A stretch of DNA of 5,746 bases. Origin: Pseudomonadota bacterium. Its GTDB lineage: Bacteria > Pseudomonadota > Gammaproteobacteria > Burkholderiales > Burkholderiaceae_D. The notes beneath the pieces are model-generated. The model ran no database searches. It had not been told where the DNA came from and was given only the letters and a program-made list of their open reading frames with translations. Numbering within the stretch: position 1 is the stretch's first letter; every line of letters starts with the position of its first letter. Where the stretch lies: the NCBI GenBank assembly GCA_023435945.1, contig JAEZLB010000341.1, positions 1 to 5,746 on the forward strand, written 5' to 3'. Position numbers and translations under genes: made by a program. This document shows, piece by piece, positions 1 through 4,743 of this stretch.

Positions 1-722
1 CACCAGAACCAGCCATGCTCGAACCAGTATATGGTGATGTTGCCTTCCGCCTTGCCCTCATTGCGCTTTACGTTCTTGAAGTGAGCATAGATGGCAGTGC
101 TGTTGTGATCCTTGTTGCGCTCCTTGGCCTTCAGCTTGGTGCCTAGGAAGGTATCACGCCCCGAAGCATCCAGCAGGAAGCGAGCATGCCATACCTTCAC
201 GCTTTCATCGTCGAGGCGGGCATGGACCCGTACTCCCTGGTTATCGTCCAGGAACGCTACATTGGTGACTTTGCAGTTTTCCAGCGCATGCGCGCCTTTG
301 CGCTGTGCGTTGCGGAACAGGATTTCATCGAATTCAGAACGCCGTACCTGATAGGCATAAGGCATGGATTTGTTGATGGCATCGCCGAAGTTGAATACCT
401 GCTTGTGCGCATGCCATGGAGAGACAAACTCTGCAGCCCATTTTTCTATGCCTATACCACGTACTTCCTCAGCTACACCGAGTTTTTCCAATAAAGGGAG
501 ATTGGCTGGAAGCAGGGATTCGCCAATGTGAAAGCGGGGATGCTGTTCCTTCTCGAGCAGAACGACCTGGTAACCTTTTTGAGCCAGCAGCGCTGCAGCT
601 GTTGATCCGGCCGGGCCGCCTCCAATAACAAGTACATCACAGTTCACTGCTTGTACGGGGGTATCTTTATCTGAACGCATCAATGATAGGGAAGGATAGT
701 GAACTGCCGGGGACTTTAGCAT
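1..722 (-). CDS. FAD-dependent oxidoreductase, tryptophan-halogenase-like family (C-terminus outside window)
   Basis: This is the N-terminal 240 residues of a flavoprotein monooxygenase/halogenase-like oxidoreductase. The dinucleotide-binding motif VIGGGPAGS lies at about residues 32-40, followed by an acidic end of strand beta2 (E57) in VVLLEKE. The PRFHIGESLLP motif at residues 62-72 is typical of FAD-dependent halogenases and their oxidoreductase relatives. DASGR (185-189) is a second FAD-contact motif. The visible part ends in GWFW (237-240), which fits the start of the halogenase W-x-W-x-I-P motif, but the I-P half is cut off. K94 sits roughly where the catalytic lysine of true halogenases lies in my by-eye alignment, so halogenation is possible but unproven. 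I chose the ATG at 722 because GGAG lies 6 nt upstream; a second in-frame ATG at 680, without a clear ribosome-binding site, would give a form 14 residues shorter. Many relatives in polyene or lipid biosynthesis clusters are annotated only as NAD(P)/FAD-dependent oxidoreductases. Family confident, substrate unknown. Confidence 0.85.
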   Translation of the reverse strand, partial: MLKSPAVHYPSLSLMRSDKDTPVQAVNCDVLVIGGGPAGSTAAALLAQKGYQVVLLEKEQHPRFHIGESLLPANLPLLEKLGVAEEVRGIGIEKWAAEFVSPWHAHKQVFNFGDAINKSMPYAYQVRRSEFDEILFRNAQRKGAHALENCKVTNVAFLDDNQGVRVHARLDDESVKVWHARFLLDASGRDTFLGTKLKAKERNKDHNSTAIYAHFKNVKRNEGKAEGNITIYWFEHGWFW

Positions 723-1033
723 TTTTTGCTCCGCTCACAAATACCGTCCTGCTTATTTGTTGCGTGGCGGCTGGTCGCTTTCGTAAAACAGAGGCGGTCT
801 CGGTGCGGCCGATGAAGATAAACGAGGTGAGCAAGAAAGGACCAGGCCCGTTGTGGCACTCCTGTACGTTGCTGCGAATGTATGCCGCCCCCGGCGCTCC
901 TGCCGCTAGGAATGAAGGCATTACAGAGATGAAGGGGGCGGAAGCGTATAGACACGAAGCATTATGCCATCTCCATATTCCTAATACCGGTTCCTGGCTT
1001 GGCGGTACATTCGGATGGTATCTGGTCAAATGG
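723..1033. other. Intergenic gap between the PagL-like and flavoprotein genes, no convincing gene
   Basis: About 310 nt separate the stop of the PagL-like gene from the likely start of the flavoprotein gene. An open frame on the minus strand (TTG at 1029 to a stop at 667) crosses the gap. It has no ribosome-binding site at its first start, no recognisable domain, and overlaps the flavoprotein coding sequence in another frame. I see no hairpin followed by a T-run that would terminate the upstream gene, and no clear sigma70 promoter, although one for the flavoprotein gene probably lies here. Confidence 0.5.
729..732 (-). promoter_or_regulatory. Shine-Dalgarno that decides the flavoprotein start
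   Basis: GGAG on the minus strand is followed by CAAAAA and then ATG at 722, a near-ideal 6-nt spacing. The alternative ATG at 680 is preceded by pyrimidine-rich sequence (ATCCTTCCCTATCATTG) with no such site. This favours the longer N-terminus. Confidence 0.55.
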
Positions 1034-1621
1034 TCAATCTATCGCCCAGATGACTCCCAGGTTAAGGCCGAGTACATCAATACCCGGATTCGGGTCCGTC
1101 ATGCCGAGATTGGAGTGATGGATGAAGTGGAGCGCAGCCGACACCGCCATTTTTTGCGTCAGTTGCTGGCGTAATCCAAGTTGCGTGAACCAGTTGAAGG
1201 TGAAGTCCTGGCCTTGCCCGCCAGGTACGCCCTTGGCGTTGAGGAAGCCGAATCCGCCGCCGATTTCGTAGAAGAGTGCGGTTCGCCGGTTGGGCAGCCA
1301 CCATTCGAAGCTGGGGGCGCCTGCGGCACCCACGTAGTAATCTTCGGGACCTTTCAGGAAGGATTCTCCGATGATGGCGATCCTGTGCCTGACTGTGAGA
1401 CGCGCTCCATCCGGACTCTGCCAAAGCTCACGAAAGGCCGGTGAACGCCAGGCGATCTGCACAGGCGCAATGACATAGTCGAGCGGCGTATTGTTTCTTA
1501 TCTTCGAAAGGTACCCCGCCTCCAGCGCGACTTCCCATTGTTCCGAGGGGTGCTGAGCGAGGGTGCTCGATGAAACGAGCATCAGTGCCGCCAGTAAGGG
1601 GAATGTAATCCGGGATGCCAT
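1034..1621 (-). CDS. pagL: PagL-like lipid A 3-O-deacylase (acyloxyacyl hydrolase family)
   Basis: A 195-residue outer-membrane beta-barrel enzyme predicted to remove the 3-O-linked acyl chain from lipid A. Residues 1-22 form a signal peptide (basic start, hydrophobic core LLAALMLVSSS, cleavage after TLA). The barrel has alternating hydrophobic strands, including EIGGGFGFL at 119-127 and FNWFTQLGL at 142-150. The C-terminal signature is H168-H-S170-N-x-G, then DPNPG and D182. It matches the HxSN...NPG block of the family, where the His, Ser and a Glu 12 residues after the Ser form the catalytic triad in Pseudomonas aeruginosa PagL. Here that Glu position is Asp. The ATG at 1621 was preferred over an upstream in-frame TTG at 1660 because it starts exactly at the signal peptide, although its ribosome-binding site is weak. 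It runs in the same direction as the flavoprotein gene. Family assignment is strong; activity with Asp is inferred. Confidence 0.83.
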   Translation of the reverse strand: MASRITFPLLAALMLVSSSTLAQHPSEQWEVALEAGYLSKIRNNTPLDYVIAPVQIAWRSPAFRELWQSPDGARLTVRHRIAIIGESFLKGPEDYYVGAAGAPSFEWWLPNRRTALFYEIGGGFGFLNAKGVPGGQGQDFTFNWFTQLGLRQQLTQKMAVSAALHFIHHSNLGMTDPNPGIDVLGLNLGVIWAID

Positions 1622-1660
1622 TATGTTCTGGGCTTGTATGCGATGGTAACGAAATCTCAA

Positions 1661-1688
1661 ATTCGAAAACAGGTGGCTTGGTTGTCAG
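1661..1688 (-). promoter_or_regulatory. Possible sigma70-type promoter of the PagL-like gene
   Basis: On the minus strand CTGACA (-35, 5 of 6 to consensus) is followed after 16 nt by TCGAAT (-10, 4 of 6). Transcription would begin about 33 nt before the ATG at 1621. The spacing is right but the -10 is poor, so this is only a candidate. Confidence 0.25.
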
Positions 1689-1951
1689 GGTATCGGCGTG
1701 GAGGCATGCCCGAGAGGCCGGATTCCCTGGCATGCTTGAACACGCAGCCTCAGCCATAAGCTGCTACGCTGTCCGAAATGTCCGCGTTATCACGAGGCAG
1801 GCCAGCTTGGCATTTTATCCATGATTGTCTGGCCAATGGTCGCATTCTTGTAAAATCCCGTGCTGACATGAACCGGAGTGCGGCGACTGAAGTTTGCGTC
1901 GTTATCATTCGGTTTTGCAGCGGTTTGTGGTACAGTTCTGCCTGTTGTTTG

Positions 1952-1973
1952 AAGAGCGCTTCGGCGCTTTTTT
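1952..1973 (+). terminator. Rho-independent terminator with UUCG loop, no evident gene upstream
   Basis: AAGAGCGC, the tetraloop TTCG, then GCGCTTTTTT form an 8-bp stem (one G-T pair) running into a T-run on the plus strand. No plus-strand gene is recognisable upstream; the nearest annotated gene there is the PagL-like one on the other strand. A second small hairpin (TCATTC-CGGA-GAATGA, 1973-1988) follows at once. It could end an unannotated small RNA or act as an attenuator in a tRNA leader. Confidence 0.6.
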
Positions 1974-2045
1974 CATTCCGGAGAATGAGCGGAGCAACAG
2001 CGCCGGGTGAGGATGCCGGGAATCCCAGTACATCATCTGTGCATA

Positions 2046-2132
2046 GCGGCTGTGACGAAATTGGTAGACGTAAGGGACTTAAAATCCCTCGGTGGAAACA
2101 CCGTGCCGGTTCGATTCCGGCCAGCCGCACCA
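2046..2132 (+). tRNA. tRNA-Leu (anticodon UAA)
   Basis: An 87-nt gene folding into a complete class II tRNA. The acceptor stem GCGGCTG pairs with CAGCCGC (2122-2128), followed by discriminator A and an encoded CCA (2130-2132). The anticodon stem AGGGA/TCCCT encloses loop CTTAAAA, giving anticodon TAA, which reads UUA and UUG. The long variable arm CGGTG-GAAA-CACCG is diagnostic for leucine or serine type tRNAs. The T-arm is GCCGG-TTCGATT-CCGGC. It lies 71 nt upstream of tRNA-Gly in the same direction. No good promoter is visible in the 70 nt directly in front of it. Confidence 0.97.
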
Positions 2133-2140
2133 AAAAAGTG

Positions 2141-2169
2141 TTGGATTTTTTTATCTCTTACGCTATACT
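2141..2169 (+). promoter_or_regulatory. Candidate promoter between the two tRNA genes
   Basis: TTGGAT (-35, 3 of 6) and TATACT (-10, 5 of 6) are separated by exactly 17 nt. A start near 2176 would give tRNA-Gly a leader of about 28 nt. The T-rich spacer follows directly after the tRNA-Leu CCA end. The good -10 and spacing make independent transcription of tRNA-Gly plausible, although co-transcription with tRNA-Leu is equally possible. Confidence 0.4.
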
Positions 2170-2178
2170 TCTTCTCCT

Positions 2179-2197
2179 CGTAACGTACTGCGTTACG
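2179..2197 (+). repeat. Perfect 7-bp hairpin in front of tRNA-Gly
   Basis: CGTAACG and CGTTACG pair perfectly around the 5-nt loop TACTG, ending 6 nt before the mature 5' end of tRNA-Gly. There is no T-run, so it is not a terminator. A hairpin in a tRNA spacer or leader is a plausible processing landmark, which is inference. Confidence 0.5.
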
Positions 2198-2203
2198 AAT
2201 CAT

Positions 2204-2279
2204 GCGGGAATAGCTCAGTTGGTAGAGCGCAACCTTGCCAAGGTTGAGGTCGAGAGTTCGAGACTCTTTTCCCGCTCCA
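2204..2279 (+). tRNA. tRNA-Gly (anticodon GCC)
   Basis: A 76-nt standard cloverleaf with an encoded CCA. The acceptor stem GCGGGAA pairs with TTCCCGC; the D-arm contains AGCTCAGTTGGTAGAGC. The anticodon stem CAACC/GGTTG encloses TTGCCAA, giving anticodon GCC, which reads GGC and GGU. The T-arm GAGAG-TTCGAGA-CTCTT has one terminal G-T pair. A terminator starts 6 nt after the CCA end, so this is the last gene of the tRNA unit. tRNA-Gly(GCC), tRNA-Cys and tRNA-Leu(UAA) are often clustered in proteobacteria; no tRNA-Cys is present here. Confidence 0.97.
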
Positions 2280-2284
2280 GATTC

Positions 2285-2317
2285 AAAAAAAGGAAGCCTG
2301 AATGGCTTCCTTTTTTA
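2285..2317 (+). terminator. Rho-independent terminator of the tRNA unit
   Basis: An A-run (2285-2291), GGAAGCC, loop TGAAT, GGCTTCC and TTTTTT form a 7-bp GC-containing stem extended by A-T pairs. The run of six T ends at 2316, placing the 3' end just after tRNA-Gly. Because of the flanking A-run it could work in both directions, including on transcripts arriving from the cold shock gene. Confidence 0.9.
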
Positions 2318-2324
2318 TTTTCTG

Positions 2325-2494
2325 CGCCTCTTTCCTCTTCCTTCACGCAAGCAGATGTACGCCACATGGTCCGTATGCAAACCATGCAGAGAGATGTCCG
2401 TCATCGGCGTAGGCAGATGAATGACGGAACAAAGGGGAGGCTTGAGGTGGGCGCGATGATGACATCCCCCTCATGAAGGAAGAGGAAAGAGGCG
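2325..2494. repeat. Perfect 21-bp inverted repeat enclosing further hairpins
   Basis: The arm at 2325-2345 (CGCCTCTTTCC... ending CTTCA) is the exact reverse complement of 2474-2494, with 128 nt between. Inside lie CATGGT/ACCATG (2365-2370 with 2381-2386) and TCCGTCAT/ATGACGGA (2397-2404 with 2421-2428). An alternative longer helix pairs GATGTC-CG-TCATC (2393-2405) with GATGA-T-GACATC (2455-2466). Outside the arms, GGAAGCCTG occurs at 2292-2300 and again, inverted, at 2503-2511, in the two opposing terminators. No gene, target-site duplication or transposase is visible. It is either a duplicated convergent terminator region or a structured RNA/MITE-like element. Confidence 0.6.
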
Positions 2495-2514
2495 GAAGGC
2501 AGCAGGCTTCCGCC
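2481..2514 (-). terminator. Terminator of the cold shock gene
   Basis: On the minus strand GGCGGAAG pairs with CTTCCGCC around the loop CCTGCTGC, followed by the pyrimidine-rich tail TCTTTCCTCTT. It begins 15 nt after the stop codon of the cold shock gene. The tail is broken by C residues, so termination may be less tight than at the tRNA terminator it faces. Confidence 0.65.
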
Positions 2515-2529
2515 CGGCAGCAGCGTGCC

Positions 2530-2739
2530 TTAGCTTGCTGCGTAGGTGATGTTGGAAGCCTGTTTGCCCTTGGGACCCTGAGTTATTTCGAACTGTACCT
2601 TTTGGCCTTCCTTGAGCGTCTTGAAGCCTCTCATCTGGATTGCGGTGTAGTGCGCGAATAAATCGCCTTCACCGGTATCGGGGGTGATGAATCCGAAACC
2701 TTTGGAATCATTGAACCACTTGACTGTACCTGTCGCCAT
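2530..2739 (-). CDS. cspA: Cold shock protein, CspA family
   Basis: A 69-residue single cold-shock-domain protein that binds single-stranded RNA and DNA and melts RNA secondary structure in the cytoplasm. The sequence opens with [18 protein letters not shown], containing RNP1 (K13-GFGFI, aromatic F15 and F17). RNP2 is LFAHY at 27-31, where the usual form is [17 protein letters not shown] and [10 protein letters not shown] complete the five-strand barrel. Length and motifs are normal. The ATG at 2739 is preceded by AAAGG about 7 nt upstream. The gene stands alone with its own promoter and terminator, as is common for csp genes. Such genomes usually carry several paralogues, so cspA is a family label; cold induction cannot be judged from sequence. 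Confidence 0.96.
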   Translation of the reverse strand: MATGTVKWFNDSKGFGFITPDTGEGDLFAHYTAIQMRGFKTLKEGQKVQFEITQGPKGKQASNITYAAS

Positions 2740-2817
2740 GTCCTTGCCTTTGCAGATTGATTAATCGTACGCACCGTGCTTGCGCCCGGCTTCTCCTCCG
2801 CCAGTTTTGTCCCTTTG

Positions 2818-2846
2818 TTTATACTGGCCTCGACATTTTTTACTAA
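2818..2846 (-). promoter_or_regulatory. Probable promoter of the cold shock gene
   Basis: TATAAA (2823-2818 on the minus strand, 5 of 6 to the -10 consensus) is preceded after 17 nt by the weak -35 TTAGTA. The predicted start near 2811 gives an untranslated leader of about 70 nt, shorter than the leader of Escherichia coli cspA. The -35 overlaps an A/T-rich inverted repeat at 2833-2852. A purine-rich GGAGGAG in the leader lies well upstream of the ATG and does not fit the start. Confidence 0.45.
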
Positions 2847-2852
2847 AAATGT
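2833..2852. repeat. 8-bp A/T-rich inverted repeat over the csp -35 region
   Basis: ACATTTTT and AAAAATGT pair perfectly around TACT. It covers the -35 of the probable cold shock promoter, so it could be a protein-binding site or simply an A/T-rich upstream element. No regulator can be named. Confidence 0.4.
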
Positions 2853-3004
2853 GCGGATGCGAACAACAAGCGCATTGGATTTGACATGGAGCAATCAAGT
2901 CCATGGGCGGTCCGTCGTATTTGGGCCGGTGATGGCGGATTCGGAGGCAGAGTGGTCCGAGCAAGGATCAAGGGATTTGATGCAGATCAGATTCGTTGGG
3001 AGAG

Positions 3005-3019
3005 GGGGCGAGACGCCCC
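3005..3019 (-). terminator. Weak hairpin directly after the response regulator stop codon
   Basis: On the minus strand GGGGCG-TCT-CGCCCC forms a 6-bp all-GC stem immediately downstream of the TAA, followed by CTCTCCCAAC. The short T-poor tail makes it a doubtful intrinsic terminator, but it could pause polymerase or protect the 3' end. Confidence 0.3.
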
Positions 3020-3658
3020 TTAGGACAACTGATTCTTTATCACGTAATGGGTCAGTTCGGCATTGTGTTTCAGGCGCATCTTCTGCAGCAGGCGTGTGCG
3101 GTACATGCTGATAGTTTTTACGGACAGGGCCAGTTCATTGGCGATATCGGTGACGCTTTTTCCGGCAGCAATCATGGTCAGGGTCTGGTACTCGCGGTCC
3201 GAAAGCTTTTCATGCGGCAGCGCCTCACGATCTTCCTGGATCGCATTGGCAAGTTCCTGCGCGAGTTGGGGGCTGATGTATTTGCGTCCTCCCGCGATTT
3301 CACGGAGTGCACTAACCAGTTCCGACGGAGCGCTTTGCTTGGTCAGATAACCCACCGCACCTGCTTTCAGCGCCCGGATTGCGTACAAATCCTCTCTGTG
3401 CATTGACAGAATCAGCACCGCCAGTGTCGGTATTTCCTTGCGCAGTTGTTTCAGCACATCGATGCCATTTCGGTCCGGAAGCGAAATATCCAGCAGAAGG
3501 ATGGAGGCGGGATGTTTCCGGGCCAGCTTGATTGCTTCTGCACCATCGGCTGCAGCTCCGGAGACAACGATGTCACGGGTGGTGGCCAGTATTTGCTTGA
3601 GGCCTTCACGCACAATGGCGTGGTCATCGGCAATCAGGACATGGATAGTTTTCTTCAC
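3020..3658 (-). CDS. LuxR-type (NarL/FixJ family) two-component response regulator
   Basis: A 212-residue transcription factor. The receiver domain spans about residues 1-120 with the acidic pair D11-D12, phosphoacceptor D57 in LLLDISLPDRNG, switch residue S85 and K107 in GYLTK. All key residues are present, so phosphorylation by a histidine kinase is expected. After a linker (residues 121-148) a LuxR/GerE helix-turn-helix occupies about 150-212, with LSDREYQTLTMIAAGKS and the recognition region LALSVKTISMYRTRLLQKM. No kinase gene lies in the window, so its signal and targets cannot be inferred. The start is GTG at 3658: an in-frame stop lies just upstream, the receiver begins at once (MKKTIHVLIADDHA), and GAGAGAAG provides a modest ribosome-binding site. 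NarL, FixJ, UvrY/GacA and BvgA share this build; I cannot choose among them. Confidence 0.95.
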   Translation of the reverse strand: MKKTIHVLIADDHAIVREGLKQILATTRDIVVSGAAADGAEAIKLARKHPASILLLDISLPDRNGIDVLKQLRKEIPTLAVLILSMHREDLYAIRALKAGAVGYLTKQSAPSELVSALREIAGGRKYISPQLAQELANAIQEDREALPHEKLSDREYQTLTMIAAGKSVTDIANELALSVKTISMYRTRLLQKMRLKHNAELTHYVIKNQLS

Positions 3659-3779
3659 GCTTCTCTCAGGATGATGTTACTAATGCAGCTTGTCCTAGAT
3701 GGGTAATTCACTCACCGCCTTGCTGCTGCGGAAAAAATGCCTTCAAAGAGTACAGACTATGTAGCATAGGAAAAATCGA

Positions 3780-3809
3780 ATTACAATCAACGGCTTCAAA
3801 TAGCGTCAA
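3780..3809 (-). promoter_or_regulatory. Candidate sigma70 promoter of the response regulator
   Basis: On the minus strand TTGACG (-35, 5 of 6; 3809-3804) and TGTAAT (-10, 5 of 6; 3785-3780) are 18 nt apart, the best consensus match in the window. A start near 3773 would leave an untranslated leader of about 115 nt before the GTG. A weaker overlapping pair, TTGATT-16-TATGCT, lies slightly downstream. Confidence 0.5.
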
Positions 3810-3889
3810 AAATAAATATTTGCTCGCTTGATACAGGCTGTATTGTCGCGTTCGTTTTTGAATGAGCGGCTGGTTAGGCCTGCCCGAAA

Positions 3890-3929
3890 GGGTATGCATG
3901 TCTTGCATTGCTGCTTCCCATGCATGCCC
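3890..3929. repeat. 11-bp inverted repeat between the GST and response regulator genes
   Basis: GGGTATGCATG (3890-3900) pairs with CATGCATGCCC (3919-3929) around an 18-nt loop. All 11 pairs form on the plus strand if one G-T pair is allowed; the minus strand has one mismatch. No T-run follows on either strand. It begins 22 nt after the GST stop codon and could stabilise the 3' end of that mRNA. Confidence 0.4.
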
Positions 3930-3951
3930 TTGGGGCGGAAGAGAGGGGTGA

Positions 3952-4644
3952 TTAATGCTTGCTGTATTGTGTCGCACCGAACAGCACGTCACGTGCCTTG
4001 TCATCGGTCAGCGCACGGCGCTTGTCGGTTAGTACCTGAACACCTCTTTGTACTGCGGGGCGCTCACTGATTTCATCGAACCAGCGCTTGGCATGTGGAT
4101 AGTCAGCCCAATCTATGCCTTGTCTTTCCCACGAGCGTATCCAGGGGAAAGTCGCAATATCGGCGATCGTGTATTCATCACCTGCCAGATAAGCGGACTG
4201 TGACAAGCGCTTGTCAATCACGCCATACAAGCGCTTCGCCTCGTTGGTATAACGATTGATCGCGTATTCGATTTTTTCCGGCGCGTAGACACGGAAGTGA
4301 TGAGCCTGGCCCAGCATGGGCCCGACGCCGCCCATCTGGAACATCAGCCATTGGAGCGTGGTGAACTTGTCGAGGTCGGTCTTGCCCAGAAAACGTCCCA
4401 CCTTGCTGGCAAGGTAGACCAGGATCGCGCCAGACTCAAACAGCGAATAGGGTTTTCCGTCCGGGCCATTTTGGTCAACGATGGCAGGTATCTTGTTGTT
4501 AGGTGAAATCGCCAGGAATTCCGGCTTGAACTGGTCGCCTGCGCCTATGTCGATATGGTGAATCTCGTAAGGCAGGCCGCATTCTTCCAGCATGATGTGT
4601 ACCTTGTGGCCGTTCGGTGTGGCAGTTGAATAAACATCGATCAT
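3952..4644 (-). CDS. yfcG: YfcG-like Nu-class glutathione transferase / disulfide-bond oxidoreductase
   Basis: A 230-residue cytosolic protein closely resembling Escherichia coli YfcG, which binds two glutathione molecules and reduces disulfides with little classic transferase activity. The thioredoxin-like domain (about 1-85) opens with MIDVYSTATPNGHK, where T9 and N11 match the residues that contact glutathione thiol groups in YfcG. SPNNKIPAIVD contains the cis-Pro P53, and FESGAILVYLA contains the gamma-glutamyl-binding E70-S71. The alpha-helical domain (about 92-210) has the family blocks LQWLMFQMGGVGPMLGQAHHF and YTIADIATFPWI. Length is close to the E. coli protein. The ATG at 4644 has AGAGGA about 5 nt upstream. 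It follows the histidine phosphatase by 99 nt in the same direction, so co-transcription is possible but not certain. Confidence 0.93.
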   Translation of the reverse strand: MIDVYSTATPNGHKVHIMLEECGLPYEIHHIDIGAGDQFKPEFLAISPNNKIPAIVDQNGPDGKPYSLFESGAILVYLASKVGRFLGKTDLDKFTTLQWLMFQMGGVGPMLGQAHHFRVYAPEKIEYAINRYTNEAKRLYGVIDKRLSQSAYLAGDEYTIADIATFPWIRSWERQGIDWADYPHAKRWFDEISERPAVQRGVQVLTDKRRALTDDKARDVLFGATQYSKH

Positions 4645-4743
4645 GGAGTCCTCTGCGAAGGTAAGTTAAAAGATGAGAAGCTGTGAAAATTGTTCAGTGA
4701 ATAAAGCAGGAAATAATGTAATGCTGCTGTGATCCGCATCATT

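Noticed and set aside
667..1029. Minus-strand open frame of 120 codons between the PagL-like and flavoprotein genes
   Set aside because: It starts at TTG without a ribosome-binding site, has no recognisable domain, and overlaps the flavoprotein start in another frame. Part of its codon use is not unreasonable, so it is not fully excluded.
683..1174. Plus-strand open frame of 163 codons
   Set aside because: It overlaps the 3' end of the PagL-like gene on the opposite strand, has no ribosome-binding site of note and shows no domain.
1750..2133. Minus-strand open frame of 127 codons opening with MVRLAGIEPARCF
   Set aside because: It is the antisense of tRNA-Leu. This MVRLAGIEP type of sequence is a familiar false protein produced by reading tRNA genes backwards.
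2046..2279. Integration (att) site at the tRNA genes
   Set aside because: No second copy of either tRNA 3' end and no integrase gene is present in the window.
1778..2476. Plus-strand open frame of 232 codons
   Set aside because: It runs through both tRNA genes and their terminator, so it cannot be a real coding sequence.
2325..2494. Insertion sequence bounded by the 21-bp inverted repeat
   Set aside because: There is no transposase and no target-site duplication beside the arms. The repeat is kept as an unexplained structure rather than called mobile.
2631..2894. Minus-strand frame overlapping the cold shock gene, and a possible upstream leader peptide after GGAGGAG
   Set aside because: It reads into the cold shock gene out of frame and the peptide has no family features; the GGAGGAG is not suitably spaced from a start codon.
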